A stretch of DNA of 64,000 nucleotides from JBCFBK01 sp039679975. Its GTDB lineage: Bacteria > Bacteroidota > Bacteroidia > Bacteroidales > Prolixibacteraceae. How positions within the stretch are numbered: position 1 is the first letter of the stretch; each line of letters opens with the position of its first letter. The translations under genes and the position numbers were made by a program. The notes beneath the pieces are model-generated. The model worked only from the letters and a program-made list of their open reading frames with translations. It had not been told where the DNA came from and did no database searches. Location: assembly GCA_039679975.1 (NCBI GenBank), contig JBDKTZ010000135.1, positions 11,488 through 75,487 of the forward strand, read 5' to 3'. Below, in pieces: positions 35,129-44,425 of this stretch.

Positions 35129-36388
35129 TTATTCATCCCTAAGCGCAATAATGGGTCTGATACGAGCTGCACGCTTGGCAGGAATGTACCCTGCAATAGC
35201 TCCGGCTATGATCAGCAACACCGTTGCCGAAACAGCCACACCAAAATCGACGGTCGGGTTCAGAAAGATCGTTTCGCTTTGCTGCTGAGTGGCTGCAGCA
35301 TCGCCTGCTGACTGGACCATCATGTAATTGATGCCCTCCATTAATCCGGTTCCGAAAACCAGGCCGATATAGCCTGCTACCGTGGTAATCAGGATCGATT
35401 CAAGCAGAATCAGACCGATCACAGAAGAGGGCGAGGCGCCAATAGCTTTGCGAATTCCTATTTCCTTTGTCCGCTCCTTTACCACGATCAGCATAATATT
35501 ACTGACGCCTACAATCCCCGCGATCAGCGTACCGATGCCAATAATCCAGATAAAGATCTTGATGGCCTGGAAGATCCGCATGGTTTGAATGTAATTTTCC
35601 AATTTATTGTAAAGCCCCATCGCGCTTTCATCCTTCTCATCAAACTTAAGCTTATGAGAGAATGTACTGCGTATTTGCTCTTCAATTTTTTGGCTCTCTT
35701 CCAGCGTTTCCCCACTGACGGTGATCGCAAGATTATGCAGACGGTTCGATCCGTTGAACACTTTTTGAGCCGTGGAAACCGGCATATAGGCATTCCTGTT
35801 ACGGGTTGACGCAGGTTCCACGCAGATGCCTACCACTTTAAAAGGTACCTTATTGACATTGACATACTCACCCAATGCTGGTTTATTTTTAAAAAGCGCA
35901 TCATAGATGTCTTTGCCAATGACAACCACCTTCCGGTTTTGACGAATATCGACCTGGTTAATAAACCGGCCTTCAATTAACTGCATATTCTCGACATCAT
36001 TTAGCTCAGGATGGCAGGTGATGGTCGTATATTCGCCCGATTCGTCCCCGTACGAATACCTGGTGTTCCCCATGAAATAGCGACCTGAAGCGGTTTCAAC
36101 CCCCTTGATCCCTTTAATCACATCGTAATCGTCATTATGAAACTGGATGGAACGACCTGTATTCATTCCTTTGTAAGGAATAGTGGTTTCACCGGTCCAG
36201 ATCCACATGGCGTTAACCGCATCATTCATAAAATTGCTGGCCACCCCGTTACTTAAACCGTTACCCGAACCAAGCAGGATCATCAGCATAAAAATTCCCC
36301 AGGCCACAGAAAATCCTGTTAAAAAGGTACGCATCTTGTTCTTTCTGATGGTAGCCAGAATTTCCTGCCATTTATCAATATCAAACAT
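35129..36388 (-). CDS. MacB-like ABC transporter permease 2
   Basis: 419 aa, the same length and architecture as permease 1 (one N-terminal helix, periplasmic core, three FtsX helices; GIVGVSNIMLIVVKERTKEI, GIRKAIGASPSSV, ARIRPIIALRDE). Clear paralog of the downstream gene; the two probably form a heterodimer in place of the MacB homodimer. A distinctive Ala/Gln insertion (DAAATQQQSE) lies before the last two helices. 11 bp after the ATPase gene and 46 bp before permease 1. Confidence 0.9.
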   Translation of the reverse strand: MFDIDKWQEILATIRKNKMRTFLTGFSVAWGIFMLMILLGSGNGLSNGVASNFMNDAVNAMWIWTGETTIPYKGMNTGRSIQFHNDDYDVIKGIKGVETASGRYFMGNTRYSYGDESGEYTTITCHPELNDVENMQLIEGRFINQVDIRQNRKVVVIGKDIYDALFKNKPALGEYVNVNKVPFKVVGICVEPASTRNRNAYMPVSTAQKVFNGSNRLHNLAITVSGETLEESQKIEEQIRSTFSHKLKFDEKDESAMGLYNKLENYIQTMRIFQAIKIFIWIIGIGTLIAGIVGVSNIMLIVVKERTKEIGIRKAIGASPSSVIGLILLESILITTVAGYIGLVFGTGLMEGINYMMVQSAGDAAATQQQSETIFLNPTVDFGVAVSATVLLIIAGAIAGYIPAKRAARIRPIIALRDE

Positions 36389-36399
36389 CGTTCAAAGGT

Positions 36400-37125
36400 T
36401 TAAGCAGGTTGCAGCTCTTTTGAATATTTGTAACGGAAGTCCTTCAGATCGCCATTACAGATTACTTCGTGAATCAGTCCGTCTTTCAGACGAATAATCT
36501 TCTGAGTCATCGCAGCAATGTCATGTTCATGCGTAACAATAATGACGGTTTTCCCCTGCTCATTGATTTCTCTCAGGATGTCCATCACTTCATAGGATGT
36601 ATTCGAGTCGAGTGCTCCGGTCGGTTCGTCGGCCAGGATGATCTTAGGATTGGAGATCAGCGCCCGCGCAATGGCAACCCGTTGCTTCTGCCCCCCCGAC
36701 ATTTCGTTCGGCATATGTTCGGCCCATGGCTTCAATCCCAGTTTATCCAGGTATTCCATGGCCAGTATATTTCGCTTCTTTCGTTTAACTCCTTTATAAT
36801 ACAAGGGAAGAGCCACATTCTCCATTGCATTCTTGAAGGAAATCAGGTTAAATGACTGAAAAACGAATCCAACCATCTCGTTCCTGAGACGGGCTGCCTT
36901 CTTTTCATTCATCTGAGAAATGAACTGTCCGCCAAGATAATAACGACCTTCATCGTAGTTGTCGAGTATTCCCAAAATATTCAGAAGAGTGGATTTTCCC
37001 GAACCCGACGAGCCCATAATCGAAACGAATTCCCCCCCCTCTATGTCCAAATCGATTCCCTTGAGCACGTGAAGCTTGCTGCTACCCATCTCATACGATT
37101 TGTGGATGTTGTTTAATTTAATCAT
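36400..37125 (-). CDS. ABC transporter ATPase, MacB/LolD type
   Basis: 241 aa. Walker A GSSGSGKST (about 38-46), Q-loop VFQSFNLI, signature MSGGQKQRVAIARAL, Walker B IILADEPTGALDS and H-loop VTHEHDIA. This is the LolD/MacB N-domain class. It is the first gene of the operon that continues with two permeases, an adaptor and a TolC protein, so it energises that tripartite system from the cytoplasm. Residues after ~225 are a short non-conserved tail. Confidence 0.95.
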   Translation of the reverse strand: MIKLNNIHKSYEMGSSKLHVLKGIDLDIEGGEFVSIMGSSGSGKSTLLNILGILDNYDEGRYYLGGQFISQMNEKKAARLRNEMVGFVFQSFNLISFKNAMENVALPLYYKGVKRKKRNILAMEYLDKLGLKPWAEHMPNEMSGGQKQRVAIARALISNPKIILADEPTGALDSNTSYEVMDILREINEQGKTVIIVTHEHDIAAMTQKIIRLKDGLIHEVICNGDLKDFRYKYSKELQPA

Positions 37126-37363
37126 GGTTTAATTGTTTTCTGATCCGCTTTCTTCCTGCAAATTTTAATCATCCCCGCCTTAATTCCTCCAATTATTCGA
37201 TGAATGTGTATTTTTTTTATGTGAATGTCATTTTTATGACACTTTTATCACAAAAAGGATCATCCGAATGGCGGTTTATATTGATGTAAGACGAAGAAAA
37301 AAGCCGGACGTTACAAATTTTAAAAAAAACATAAAGCTCGTTTCATATCATCGCCATGCAGGC

Positions 37364-38347
37364 TTATGCAAATTGCATATAAATGACTAGTCCGATAAAA
37401 ATTAGAATAAACAAATTTCCAAGAAACCGGCTTCTTATACCGATCAGGTAATTAGAGAAGAGAAAAGTTAAGGGGATAGCCATGATCACCAGAATTTCCT
37501 GTGAAACTGCGGGAATCAGGAAAAAGAGCATCATGGAAATCAAAAAGATCACAAAAAAAATCTTGAAATACTTTCTGGTGCTGCTCTTTTTGGCGTCATA
37601 TTGTCCAATCAGAAAAAAACTGCACCATAAGGTGGTAAACGTTAAAAAAGCCAGATAAATCTGGAAAGTAATACTTCCCTGAAGGAACTGGTTTGATGTA
37701 ACCAGATTTTTAATGATAACAGACTGAAGTTCATCCACTGAATCAGTCATAAAGTACCAGGTAAAAGCAAACAACCAAGGTAATGCCATTCCTACGAGTA
37801 ACAGAGCGAAATCACGCCATTCCCTTGTTTTCCGAAGCAGAAAAAAAGCCACCCAGATCACCGGCAGGTAGAAAATAAGATTCAGATAAAACAATGAACC
37901 CAGCGACAGATAAAATCCCGGGTCAAATGAATTCGGATTTTCTTTTTCATTTTCGGCAACATTAAATATGCGGTCAATGCACAACAGCAAAAAGAAAGCT
38001 CCGAAATAAACGGGATGGAGCGTATGCAGGCTCAAAACCCCGCTTACGATAAGCACAAAAATATTTGACGGTAAAAAGGTCCGGATCTGGATAAAATCAT
38101 ACGCTGTATTCAGGTGCAGGATCATGAATGCCAGTAAAATAAAAAGTATAAGCCCGACCACGTTATTGACAACCGGCAATCCTTCCAGTACCTGATGGAT
38201 CAGATGATAAAGAGGCATATCACTTTCACCCTCAAAAAAGGGGAAGAAGCCTGGCGAAAGGAATGATCTTAACCAGAGCACCAAAACCATGACCGGCATC
38301 AGTACAAAATGATATGGCTGATTACTTTTTAGGACCCTGAGTATCAT
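37364..38347 (-). CDS. DUF6427 multi-pass membrane protein
   Basis: 327 aa with about nine predicted membrane helices. The N-terminus (ILRVLKSNQPYHFVLMPVM) and the SDMPLYHLIHQVL region fit DUF6427, a family known from Bacteroidota. No catalytic motif is visible. It starts 3 bp after purD on the same strand, the last gene of the GT117-deacetylase-purD cluster. A role in envelope glycan or lipid metabolism is only inferred from company. Confidence 0.78.
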   Translation of the reverse strand: MILRVLKSNQPYHFVLMPVMVLVLWLRSFLSPGFFPFFEGESDMPLYHLIHQVLEGLPVVNNVVGLILFILLAFMILHLNTAYDFIQIRTFLPSNIFVLIVSGVLSLHTLHPVYFGAFFLLLCIDRIFNVAENEKENPNSFDPGFYLSLGSLFYLNLIFYLPVIWVAFFLLRKTREWRDFALLLVGMALPWLFAFTWYFMTDSVDELQSVIIKNLVTSNQFLQGSITFQIYLAFLTFTTLWCSFFLIGQYDAKKSSTRKYFKIFFVIFLISMMLFFLIPAVSQEILVIMAIPLTFLFSNYLIGIRSRFLGNLFILIFIGLVIYMQFA

Positions 38348-38350
38348 GAT

Positions 38351-39622
38351 CTACAAATCAAAACCGATATCCTTACGATAATATTTTCCCTCGTAATTAA
38401 TTTTTTCGGCACTTGCATAGGAATAGGACAATGCTTCATTCATGGTTGAGCCATATGAGCTGATTGCAATCACACGCCCCCCGTCGGTCACTACACCGGC
38501 ATCAGACCGCCTGGTGCCGGCATGAAAAAGGATGCTGCTGTTTAAATCTTCAAGTCCGCTGATGGGGATCCCTTTCCTGTACGATCCGGGATATCCTCCT
38601 GAAACCAGCATCACTGTGGCCACGGTACGTTCGTCGAACTCAACGCGCTGTGAAGCCATCGTTCCTTCAGCGGCAGCCTCAAGCAGATCAACCAGATCCG
38701 ACTTGATACGCAGCATCACCGCTTCAGTTTCCGGATCTCCCATCCGTACGTTGTATTCAATGACGTAGGGATCTCCTCCGCAATTAATCAACCCGAAAAA
38801 GACGAACCCGTTATAGCGAATGTGGTCCTGCTGAAATCCATCGATCGTGGGCTTGATGATCCGGTCTTCAACCTTTCTCATAAAATCGCTGCCGGCAAAA
38901 GAAACAGGGCTAACAGCGCCCATTCCCCCCGTGTTCAGCCCCGTATCGCCCTCTCCAATCCGTTTATAATCCTTTGCCTCCGGAAGGATGCAGTAGTCTC
39001 TCCCGTCAGTAATCACGAAAACGGAAAGCTCAATCCCTGACAAAAACTCTTCGATGACCACCTTTTTGCTGGCAGCGCCAAACTGTCCTGCAAGCATCGC
39101 TTTAAGTGAAGCTTTAGCTTCTGCAAGATTATTGATGATCAGCACTCCTTTGCCTGCTGCGAGACCATCTGCTTTCAATACATAGGGGCTTCTGAGTTCA
39201 TCTAAAAAAGAGAGGCCGTTTTCCAGGTTTTCGGATGTAACTGTAAAATAACGGGCCGTCGGAATCTGATGCCGCAGCATGAATTCCTTGGCAAAATCCT
39301 TACTCCCTTCCAGTTGTGCACCCTCCTTTTTCGGGCCTACTACCCTGACATGTTTTAAGTCAGCTTCTGCGCCAATAAAATCATGCAATCCTCCCACCAG
39401 GGGAACTTCAGGGCCAACGACGACCAAATCAATTTTCTTTTCCAGAATCGTGCGTTTTAAACCCGCGAAATCCGTAACTTCAACAGGAATGTTTTCCCCC
39501 AACTCAGCCGTCCCCGCATTTCCCGGCGCAATAAACAAGTTATTCAGCTTTGAAGATTGTTTGATCTTCCAGGCCATGGCATGTTCTCTTCCCCCTGAAC
39601 CAATAAGCAAAATATTTAACAT
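38351..39622 (-). CDS. purD: Phosphoribosylamine-glycine ligase
   Basis: 423 aa, normal length. Starts MLNILLIGSGGREHAMAWKI (the GARS N-domain), with VVGPEVPLVGGLHDF, the ATP-grasp LKADGLAAGKGVLI and GLNTGGMGAVSP, and C-terminal VIEYNVRMGDPETEAV carrying the metal-binding Glu/Asn. It makes glycinamide ribonucleotide in purine synthesis. It sits inside an envelope-glycan operon, 32 bp after the deacetylase. Confidence 0.97.
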   Translation of the reverse strand: MLNILLIGSGGREHAMAWKIKQSSKLNNLFIAPGNAGTAELGENIPVEVTDFAGLKRTILEKKIDLVVVGPEVPLVGGLHDFIGAEADLKHVRVVGPKKEGAQLEGSKDFAKEFMLRHQIPTARYFTVTSENLENGLSFLDELRSPYVLKADGLAAGKGVLIINNLAEAKASLKAMLAGQFGAASKKVVIEEFLSGIELSVFVITDGRDYCILPEAKDYKRIGEGDTGLNTGGMGAVSPVSFAGSDFMRKVEDRIIKPTIDGFQQDHIRYNGFVFFGLINCGGDPYVIEYNVRMGDPETEAVMLRIKSDLVDLLEAAAEGTMASQRVEFDERTVATVMLVSGGYPGSYRKGIPISGLEDLNSSILFHAGTRRSDAGVVTDGGRVIAISSYGSTMNEALSYSYASAEKINYEGKYYRKDIGFDL

Positions 39623-39654
39623 GATCGTATTTTTTATGATCTGACTGTTTTAAG

Positions 39655-40311
39655 TTAAAATGAAGTACCTTTTAATCCTTTTACCGCCTCAGTCAAAGTT
39701 CCGAACCTGTAGCCCAATGCCTTCAATTCTTTGATTACAACCGGCAGGGCTGCATAAAGGTTTCTCCTTGCTTTGTAAGAATCATGAAAGATAATGATTG
39801 ATCCGGGGCGTACATTCTTCGTAACATTGCGGATAACCGTCTTGGCAGTTAATGATTGATTGTAATCACAGCTCACAATGTCCCACATCACCACCTGGTA
39901 TTTCCGGCAAAGTTCCTGATACTGACTAATTTTCAATAAGCCATGAGGAGGACGGAAAAACCGGGAATCGATGAATTGCGCAGCCTTTTCTGTATTCTCC
40001 AGATAATGCTCTTTCCCTGTCTTCAATCCCTGTAAATGATTATAGGTATGGTTCCCTGTCAGATGCCCTTCATTTAGGATTTGCTGATAGACATCGGGAA
40101 ACCGCATCACATTTTCACCTACGCAAAAGAAACACGACTTTATATTTTCATTCCTCAATAAGTCAAGCACCCAGGGTGTGACCTCAGGGACAGGACCGTC
40201 ATCGAAAGTCAGGTAGATCTGGTTTTCACCGGCAGGTCCCGTCCAAAGGGCCCCGGGAAAAAACCTCTTTAAAAACTGAGGTAGCCTTATTCTCGGATCC
40301 AAAAACTGCAT
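39655..40311 (-). CDS. Polysaccharide deacetylase (NodB/CE4) family protein
   Basis: 218 aa. NodB domain motifs: motif 1 LTFDDGPVPEVTP with the base/metal Asp pair, motif 2 HLTGNHTYNH with the metal histidines, motif 3 RFFRPPHG, and the later IIFHDSY. It deacetylates a glycan or peptidoglycan N-acetyl group; no signal peptide, so a cytoplasmic or membrane-facing site is possible. Its ATG overlaps the stop of the GT117 gene (TAATG). Confidence 0.9.
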   Translation of the reverse strand: MQFLDPRIRLPQFLKRFFPGALWTGPAGENQIYLTFDDGPVPEVTPWVLDLLRNENIKSCFFCVGENVMRFPDVYQQILNEGHLTGNHTYNHLQGLKTGKEHYLENTEKAAQFIDSRFFRPPHGLLKISQYQELCRKYQVVMWDIVSCDYNQSLTAKTVIRNVTKNVRPGSIIIFHDSYKARRNLYAALPVVIKELKALGYRFGTLTEAVKGLKGTSF

Positions 40312-43300
40312 TAATTTTTAGGACTATACCTTTTCAAATAATTATTAAAAGCTTCGGTCATTTCCTTTGCCATTCCGGTTTCTCCGTACTTCATGGCAAT
40401 CATACTCATTTCGCGCATGAAATAAAGTATCCGCTGGATTTCTTCATCGACTGAAACGGTAAACTTCGGGTCAAGTGCCAGATAGTACTCCAGCTCATTC
40501 CTGTAGGTACTGAATATCTCTGTCATCATATTTTTCCCCTTTTCCTTGGCGCCGGCAGCAAAATAATTACTGGCTATTTCCTGTGAAAAGTAATTGTACG
40601 GAACGATGCTGTGAGGAATAAGTTCCAGGTTATGGTCGAGCACCTTAACCGCAGAATCCTTTTTACCTTCTGCAACGAGGCTTTCAGCCAAACGATTGAA
40701 ATTATTCCTGATGTTCATCATCATCCGCTGGTTATTTTCATCGATATACACCTTCGGATCATTCATATTACCCCACTTAAACCGATTCATCATCTGATCA
40801 TACATTTTAGCAGTATTGACCGATCCGAAATAAATTCCGGAAGATGGCGATTTGACCGGGGTGAAACGGTAAGCGAAACCTTCAAGCTGGAAATAATCCT
40901 GTAATCCCAGGTATTTATCACGTCCTACCGTGATGGCGAAATAAATAGGTCGTTCCCAGTTGGAACTTGCGATCATATCCAATACCATCAGTTCATCTTT
41001 TACCAGGTAGTTCCGGCTTCCAAAATCAATAAATATGGTATCTTCGATCTGATCATATTTTTCGGGAGGAACCACTTTATTCCGGATCACCGCTTCCTTA
41101 TCCACCTTGATAAATAATTTCTTGGAAGGAATATATGAAGCGTTGTCGGCCTGACTAAGTTTGGTCCGCGGATCATTGTCCTTAACGAATTCAAGCGCTT
41201 TGCTTAACTCAACCGCCCCTTTAACTCTTGGGTCACTGAGCAGGTAAACAACATCGCGGGTACCCTGCACGTATTGTTCGTGAATAAAGGAAATCGGCAA
41301 AGGGTCCGACTCATATGCTTTACTTTTCATCTGATCAATGTACCAGTCGGTTTGGAGGTAACTCAGATTACAAACGCGAACATCGGTACGAACGCCTTCA
41401 ACTTCCTGATTGTACCAAAGCGGGAAAGTATCGTTGTCACCATTGGTAAAGATCACGGCGTTTTTATCGCAACTCTCCAGATAATTGGCTCCAAAATCAC
41501 GCGCTGTATACCGGTTCGAGCGGTCATGGTCGTCCCAATTCTCACTGGCCATAATGCCCGGCACCAAAATGAGACTAATAACAGTCACGCCTGCGGCGGT
41601 GATCGTTTCAGGTACTTTACGTTTCATCCAATCGATCAGCGCGCATACCCCCAGCCCGATCCAAATGGCAAAGGCATAGAATGATCCGGCATAAGCATAA
41701 TCACGTTCACGAGGCTGGTGCGGATACTGGTTCAAATAAACCACGATCGCCAGCCCGGTCATAATAAAAAGGAGCATCACCACCCAAAAATCCCGCTGGT
41801 GACGATTATAATGGTAAAATGCACCCAACAGCCCCAGTATTAACGGCAAAAGGTAATAGGTATTTCTTCCCTTATTGTTTTTCAGGCTGTCCGGTAACGA
41901 AGCCTGATCGCCCAGACGGAACGAATCGATAAAGTTAATCCCGCTGATCCAGTTGCCATTCACGATGTCACCATGCCCCTGCACATCATTCTGACGTCCC
42001 GCAAAATTCCACATAAAATAACGCAGGTACATGTGATTAATCTGGTAAGCGAAGAAAAACCGGAGATTTTCACCAAAAGTCGGTAATTGCAAGGTTTGTG
42101 TCTGCCCCTCCTCATCCGTGTATGTGACCGACTTTCCTGAAATCTGTCCCCAGTTCTTATAATCTTCAATATGGTCCGACTGGCGGCTCCACATCCGGGG
42201 AAAGAACGTCGTATAACGGGAATCATACCTGGGTTTTTGCCTCATATCGGCTACCACATATTTCCCATCCTTCTGAATATAATAAGGTTTGTCGTTAACA
42301 TAAGGGGTTTCGCTGTCGAGCGGCGTATTGTAGTAGGGACCGAAAACCAGCGGGCGGTCGCCATATTGTTCGCGGTTCAGATACCCCAGCAGTGAAAAGA
42401 CATTGTCCGGACTGTTTTGATCCATCGGCGTGTTGGCTGAAGAACGGATCACGATCATAGCAAATGAAGAATACCCGATCATGATCACAGTCAATGATAC
42501 CAAAATAGTATTCCAAAACACCATTTTCTTTTTCATGGTGTAATGTATCCCAAAGACAATGAGACCGATCAGAAGGGTCGCGTAAATCATGACGCCGGTA
42601 TTAAAAGGAAGTCCTATTCCATTCACAAACATGAGTTCAAACCAGGAGGCGACTGTCACGACTCCGGGAATAATGCCGTACATGATCAGAGCAAGAATGA
42701 TGATTGAAATTACAAAGCTCACAATGACACCATTCCTTGTTACACGGTATTTTTTGAAATAATAGACGAATACAATGGCGGGAATGGCGAGCAGGTTGAG
42801 CAAATGAATCCCGATTGAAAGACCGACCATGTAGGCGATAAAAATGATCCACCTGTTCGCATGAGGTTCGTTGGCTGTATTTTCCCATTTTAAAATGGCC
42901 CAGAAAACGACTGCCGTAATCAGTGATGACGACGCGTATACTTCACCTTCAACAGCCGAGAACCAGAATGTATCTGAAAAAGTATAAGCCAAAGCTCCAA
43001 CCATTCCACTACCCAAAACGGCGATCACCTGTCCGGTGGTTAGTGCTTCGGCAGAAACCATTTTCCTGGCAAGATGCGTAATGGTCCAAAAGAGAAATAA
43101 AATGGTAAACGCACTGGCCAGAGCCGAAAGCGCGTTAATCATCATGGCGACCTGCGACGGGCCCGCGAACAGACTGAAGAACCGGCCAAGGATCATAAAA
43201 AACGGAGCGCCGGGAGGATGTCCTACCTCAAGTTTATACGAAGTAGTGATGAATTCGCCGCAATCCCAAAAGCTTGCCGTCGGCTCAATAGTTGTCAGAT

Positions 43301-43370
43301 ACGTAATTGCCGCAATTACAAATGCCACCCATCCGGCGACATTATTCATGAATCGATAGTTCTTAATCAT
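40311..43370 (-). CDS. DUF2723 / GT117-family membrane protein
   Basis: 1019 aa from ATG 43370. A longer frame (43406) overlaps a TATCTTCG -7-like element at 43393-43400 and is less likely; M20 of that frame (43349) is a further option. About 12 membrane helices occupy residues 1-~580; the first loop has EPTASFWDCGEFITTSYKL and VGHPPGAPFF, with the acidic residues typical of GT-C glycosyltransferases. A soluble C-terminal domain with TPR-like helices follows. CAZy places DUF2723 in GT117. Expected to transfer a sugar from a lipid carrier outside the cytoplasmic membrane; the acceptor is not known here. Confidence 0.88.
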   Translation of the reverse strand: MIKNYRFMNNVAGWVAFVIAAITYLTTIEPTASFWDCGEFITTSYKLEVGHPPGAPFFMILGRFFSLFAGPSQVAMMINALSALASAFTILFLFWTITHLARKMVSAEALTTGQVIAVLGSGMVGALAYTFSDTFWFSAVEGEVYASSSLITAVVFWAILKWENTANEPHANRWIIFIAYMVGLSIGIHLLNLLAIPAIVFVYYFKKYRVTRNGVIVSFVISIIILALIMYGIIPGVVTVASWFELMFVNGIGLPFNTGVMIYATLLIGLIVFGIHYTMKKKMVFWNTILVSLTVIMIGYSSFAMIVIRSSANTPMDQNSPDNVFSLLGYLNREQYGDRPLVFGPYYNTPLDSETPYVNDKPYYIQKDGKYVVADMRQKPRYDSRYTTFFPRMWSRQSDHIEDYKNWGQISGKSVTYTDEEGQTQTLQLPTFGENLRFFFAYQINHMYLRYFMWNFAGRQNDVQGHGDIVNGNWISGINFIDSFRLGDQASLPDSLKNNKGRNTYYLLPLILGLLGAFYHYNRHQRDFWVVMLLFIMTGLAIVVYLNQYPHQPRERDYAYAGSFYAFAIWIGLGVCALIDWMKRKVPETITAAGVTVISLILVPGIMASENWDDHDRSNRYTARDFGANYLESCDKNAVIFTNGDNDTFPLWYNQEVEGVRTDVRVCNLSYLQTDWYIDQMKSKAYESDPLPISFIHEQYVQGTRDVVYLLSDPRVKGAVELSKALEFVKDNDPRTKLSQADNASYIPSKKLFIKVDKEAVIRNKVVPPEKYDQIEDTIFIDFGSRNYLVKDELMVLDMIASSNWERPIYFAITVGRDKYLGLQDYFQLEGFAYRFTPVKSPSSGIYFGSVNTAKMYDQMMNRFKWGNMNDPKVYIDENNQRMMMNIRNNFNRLAESLVAEGKKDSAVKVLDHNLELIPHSIVPYNYFSQEIASNYFAAGAKEKGKNMMTEIFSTYRNELEYYLALDPKFTVSVDEEIQRILYFMREMSMIAMKYGETGMAKEMTEAFNNYLKRYSPKN

Positions 43371-43463
43371 CCTCCTGATAATTTTATGTTTGCGAAGATA
43401 GTACATTCTTTGAACACACAGACCAATCAGAATCTGAAATTATCAGGATTTAAACAGCCAAAT

Positions 43464-44357
43464 TCACACGTAATCTTCGGCAAGCACGTCTCCTCTGATC
43501 CCGATCACCACTTCTTTCACCGGAACCTTTCGCCCGGCCTGGTTCACAGCCATCTGCACCAACTGACTCAACCCGTCGCAACAGGGAACTTCCATGATGA
43601 CCACCGTAATCGTATTCACCCTTGCTCCGGTAATTAACCTTGTCAGTTTTTGCAGGTAGACCTCTTTTCCCTGATCCAGTTTGGGACAAGCAATGACGAG
43701 TTTTCTTCCTTTAATAAATTCCTGATGAAAATTTCCATACGAAAAAGCAGCACAATCGGCGGCAACAAGCAAATCAGCTCCTTTAAAGTAAGCAGCATCG
43801 GGATTGATCAGATGCATTTGTACCGGCCATTGCTGCAACTCCGACTGCCCGGCCATTGCCGGCACGGGGATTGCCATCCGTAAGGAGCGAGGGTCGAAAC
43901 TTACCGGCGCTGAACCGGGACAACCACCACCCGAACCGCACGAGGAACCTCCTCCTGCCTGCGACGTCCCGTTATGAACCCTTCCGAGTATGGCAGGAAC
44001 GTCCACCTCCAGTTCATCGGCATGGGCCTTTAAATAGCCTGCCGCTTCTTTCAGCAACCCAAACTCGCCATGTTCTTTTAAATGCTTAAGATGCGCAATG
44101 AGCAGATTTTCTCCTTTCGGAATCATTTGCCTGATCACAGAAACTTCATCGTACTCTTCTGCTTCCCGTTTTTCAATCTCAATGGCTCCTTCCGGGCAAC
44201 GACCTATGCAGGCTCCCAGTCCGTCACACATCAGTTCGCTGATCAGCCTGGCCTTCCCGTCAATCACCTGTATAGCGCCTTCATGGCAATTCGGGATACA
44301 AATTCCGCATCCGTTGCATAAATCTTCATTTATTTTTACTATCTCGCGTATCATCAT
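43464..44357 (-). CDS. Two-cluster ferredoxin-like iron-sulfur protein
   Basis: 297 aa. The N-terminus has two [4Fe-4S] motifs: CNGCGICIPNCHEG and CDGLGACIGRCPEG. A Gly/Ser linker with two more cysteines (GGGSSCGSGGGCPG) leads to a C-terminal alpha/beta domain with LLVAADCAAFSYG, VIACPKL and a Cys pair (VPCCDGL). Such proteins occur beside Crp/Fnr or HcpR-type regulators in anaerobes; an electron-transfer or nitrosative/oxidative-stress role is inferred. It is divergent from a Crp/Fnr gene with an operator-like palindrome between them. Confidence 0.88.
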   Translation of the reverse strand: MMIREIVKINEDLCNGCGICIPNCHEGAIQVIDGKARLISELMCDGLGACIGRCPEGAIEIEKREAEEYDEVSVIRQMIPKGENLLIAHLKHLKEHGEFGLLKEAAGYLKAHADELEVDVPAILGRVHNGTSQAGGGSSCGSGGGCPGSAPVSFDPRSLRMAIPVPAMAGQSELQQWPVQMHLINPDAAYFKGADLLVAADCAAFSYGNFHQEFIKGRKLVIACPKLDQGKEVYLQKLTRLITGARVNTITVVIMEVPCCDGLSQLVQMAVNQAGRKVPVKEVVIGIRGDVLAEDYV

Positions 44358-44379
44358 GTTTAAGGATTAAATCCGGCAA

Positions 44380-44425
44380 CAAAAATAGAAGATGACTGTT
44401 CTCCGGATTGTACCAAATATTACAA
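44380..44425 (-). promoter_or_regulatory. Class II-type Crp/Fnr promoter of the ferredoxin gene
   Basis: On the minus strand a perfect inverted repeat TTGTA-N8-TACAA (44408-44425) lies 20 nt upstream of TATTTTTG (44380-44387), a full TAnnTTTG element. The palindrome centre falls near -41, the usual position for class II activation, and the -33 TTTG is missing, as expected of an activated promoter. The palindrome also directly precedes the regulator's ATG. Confidence 0.6.
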
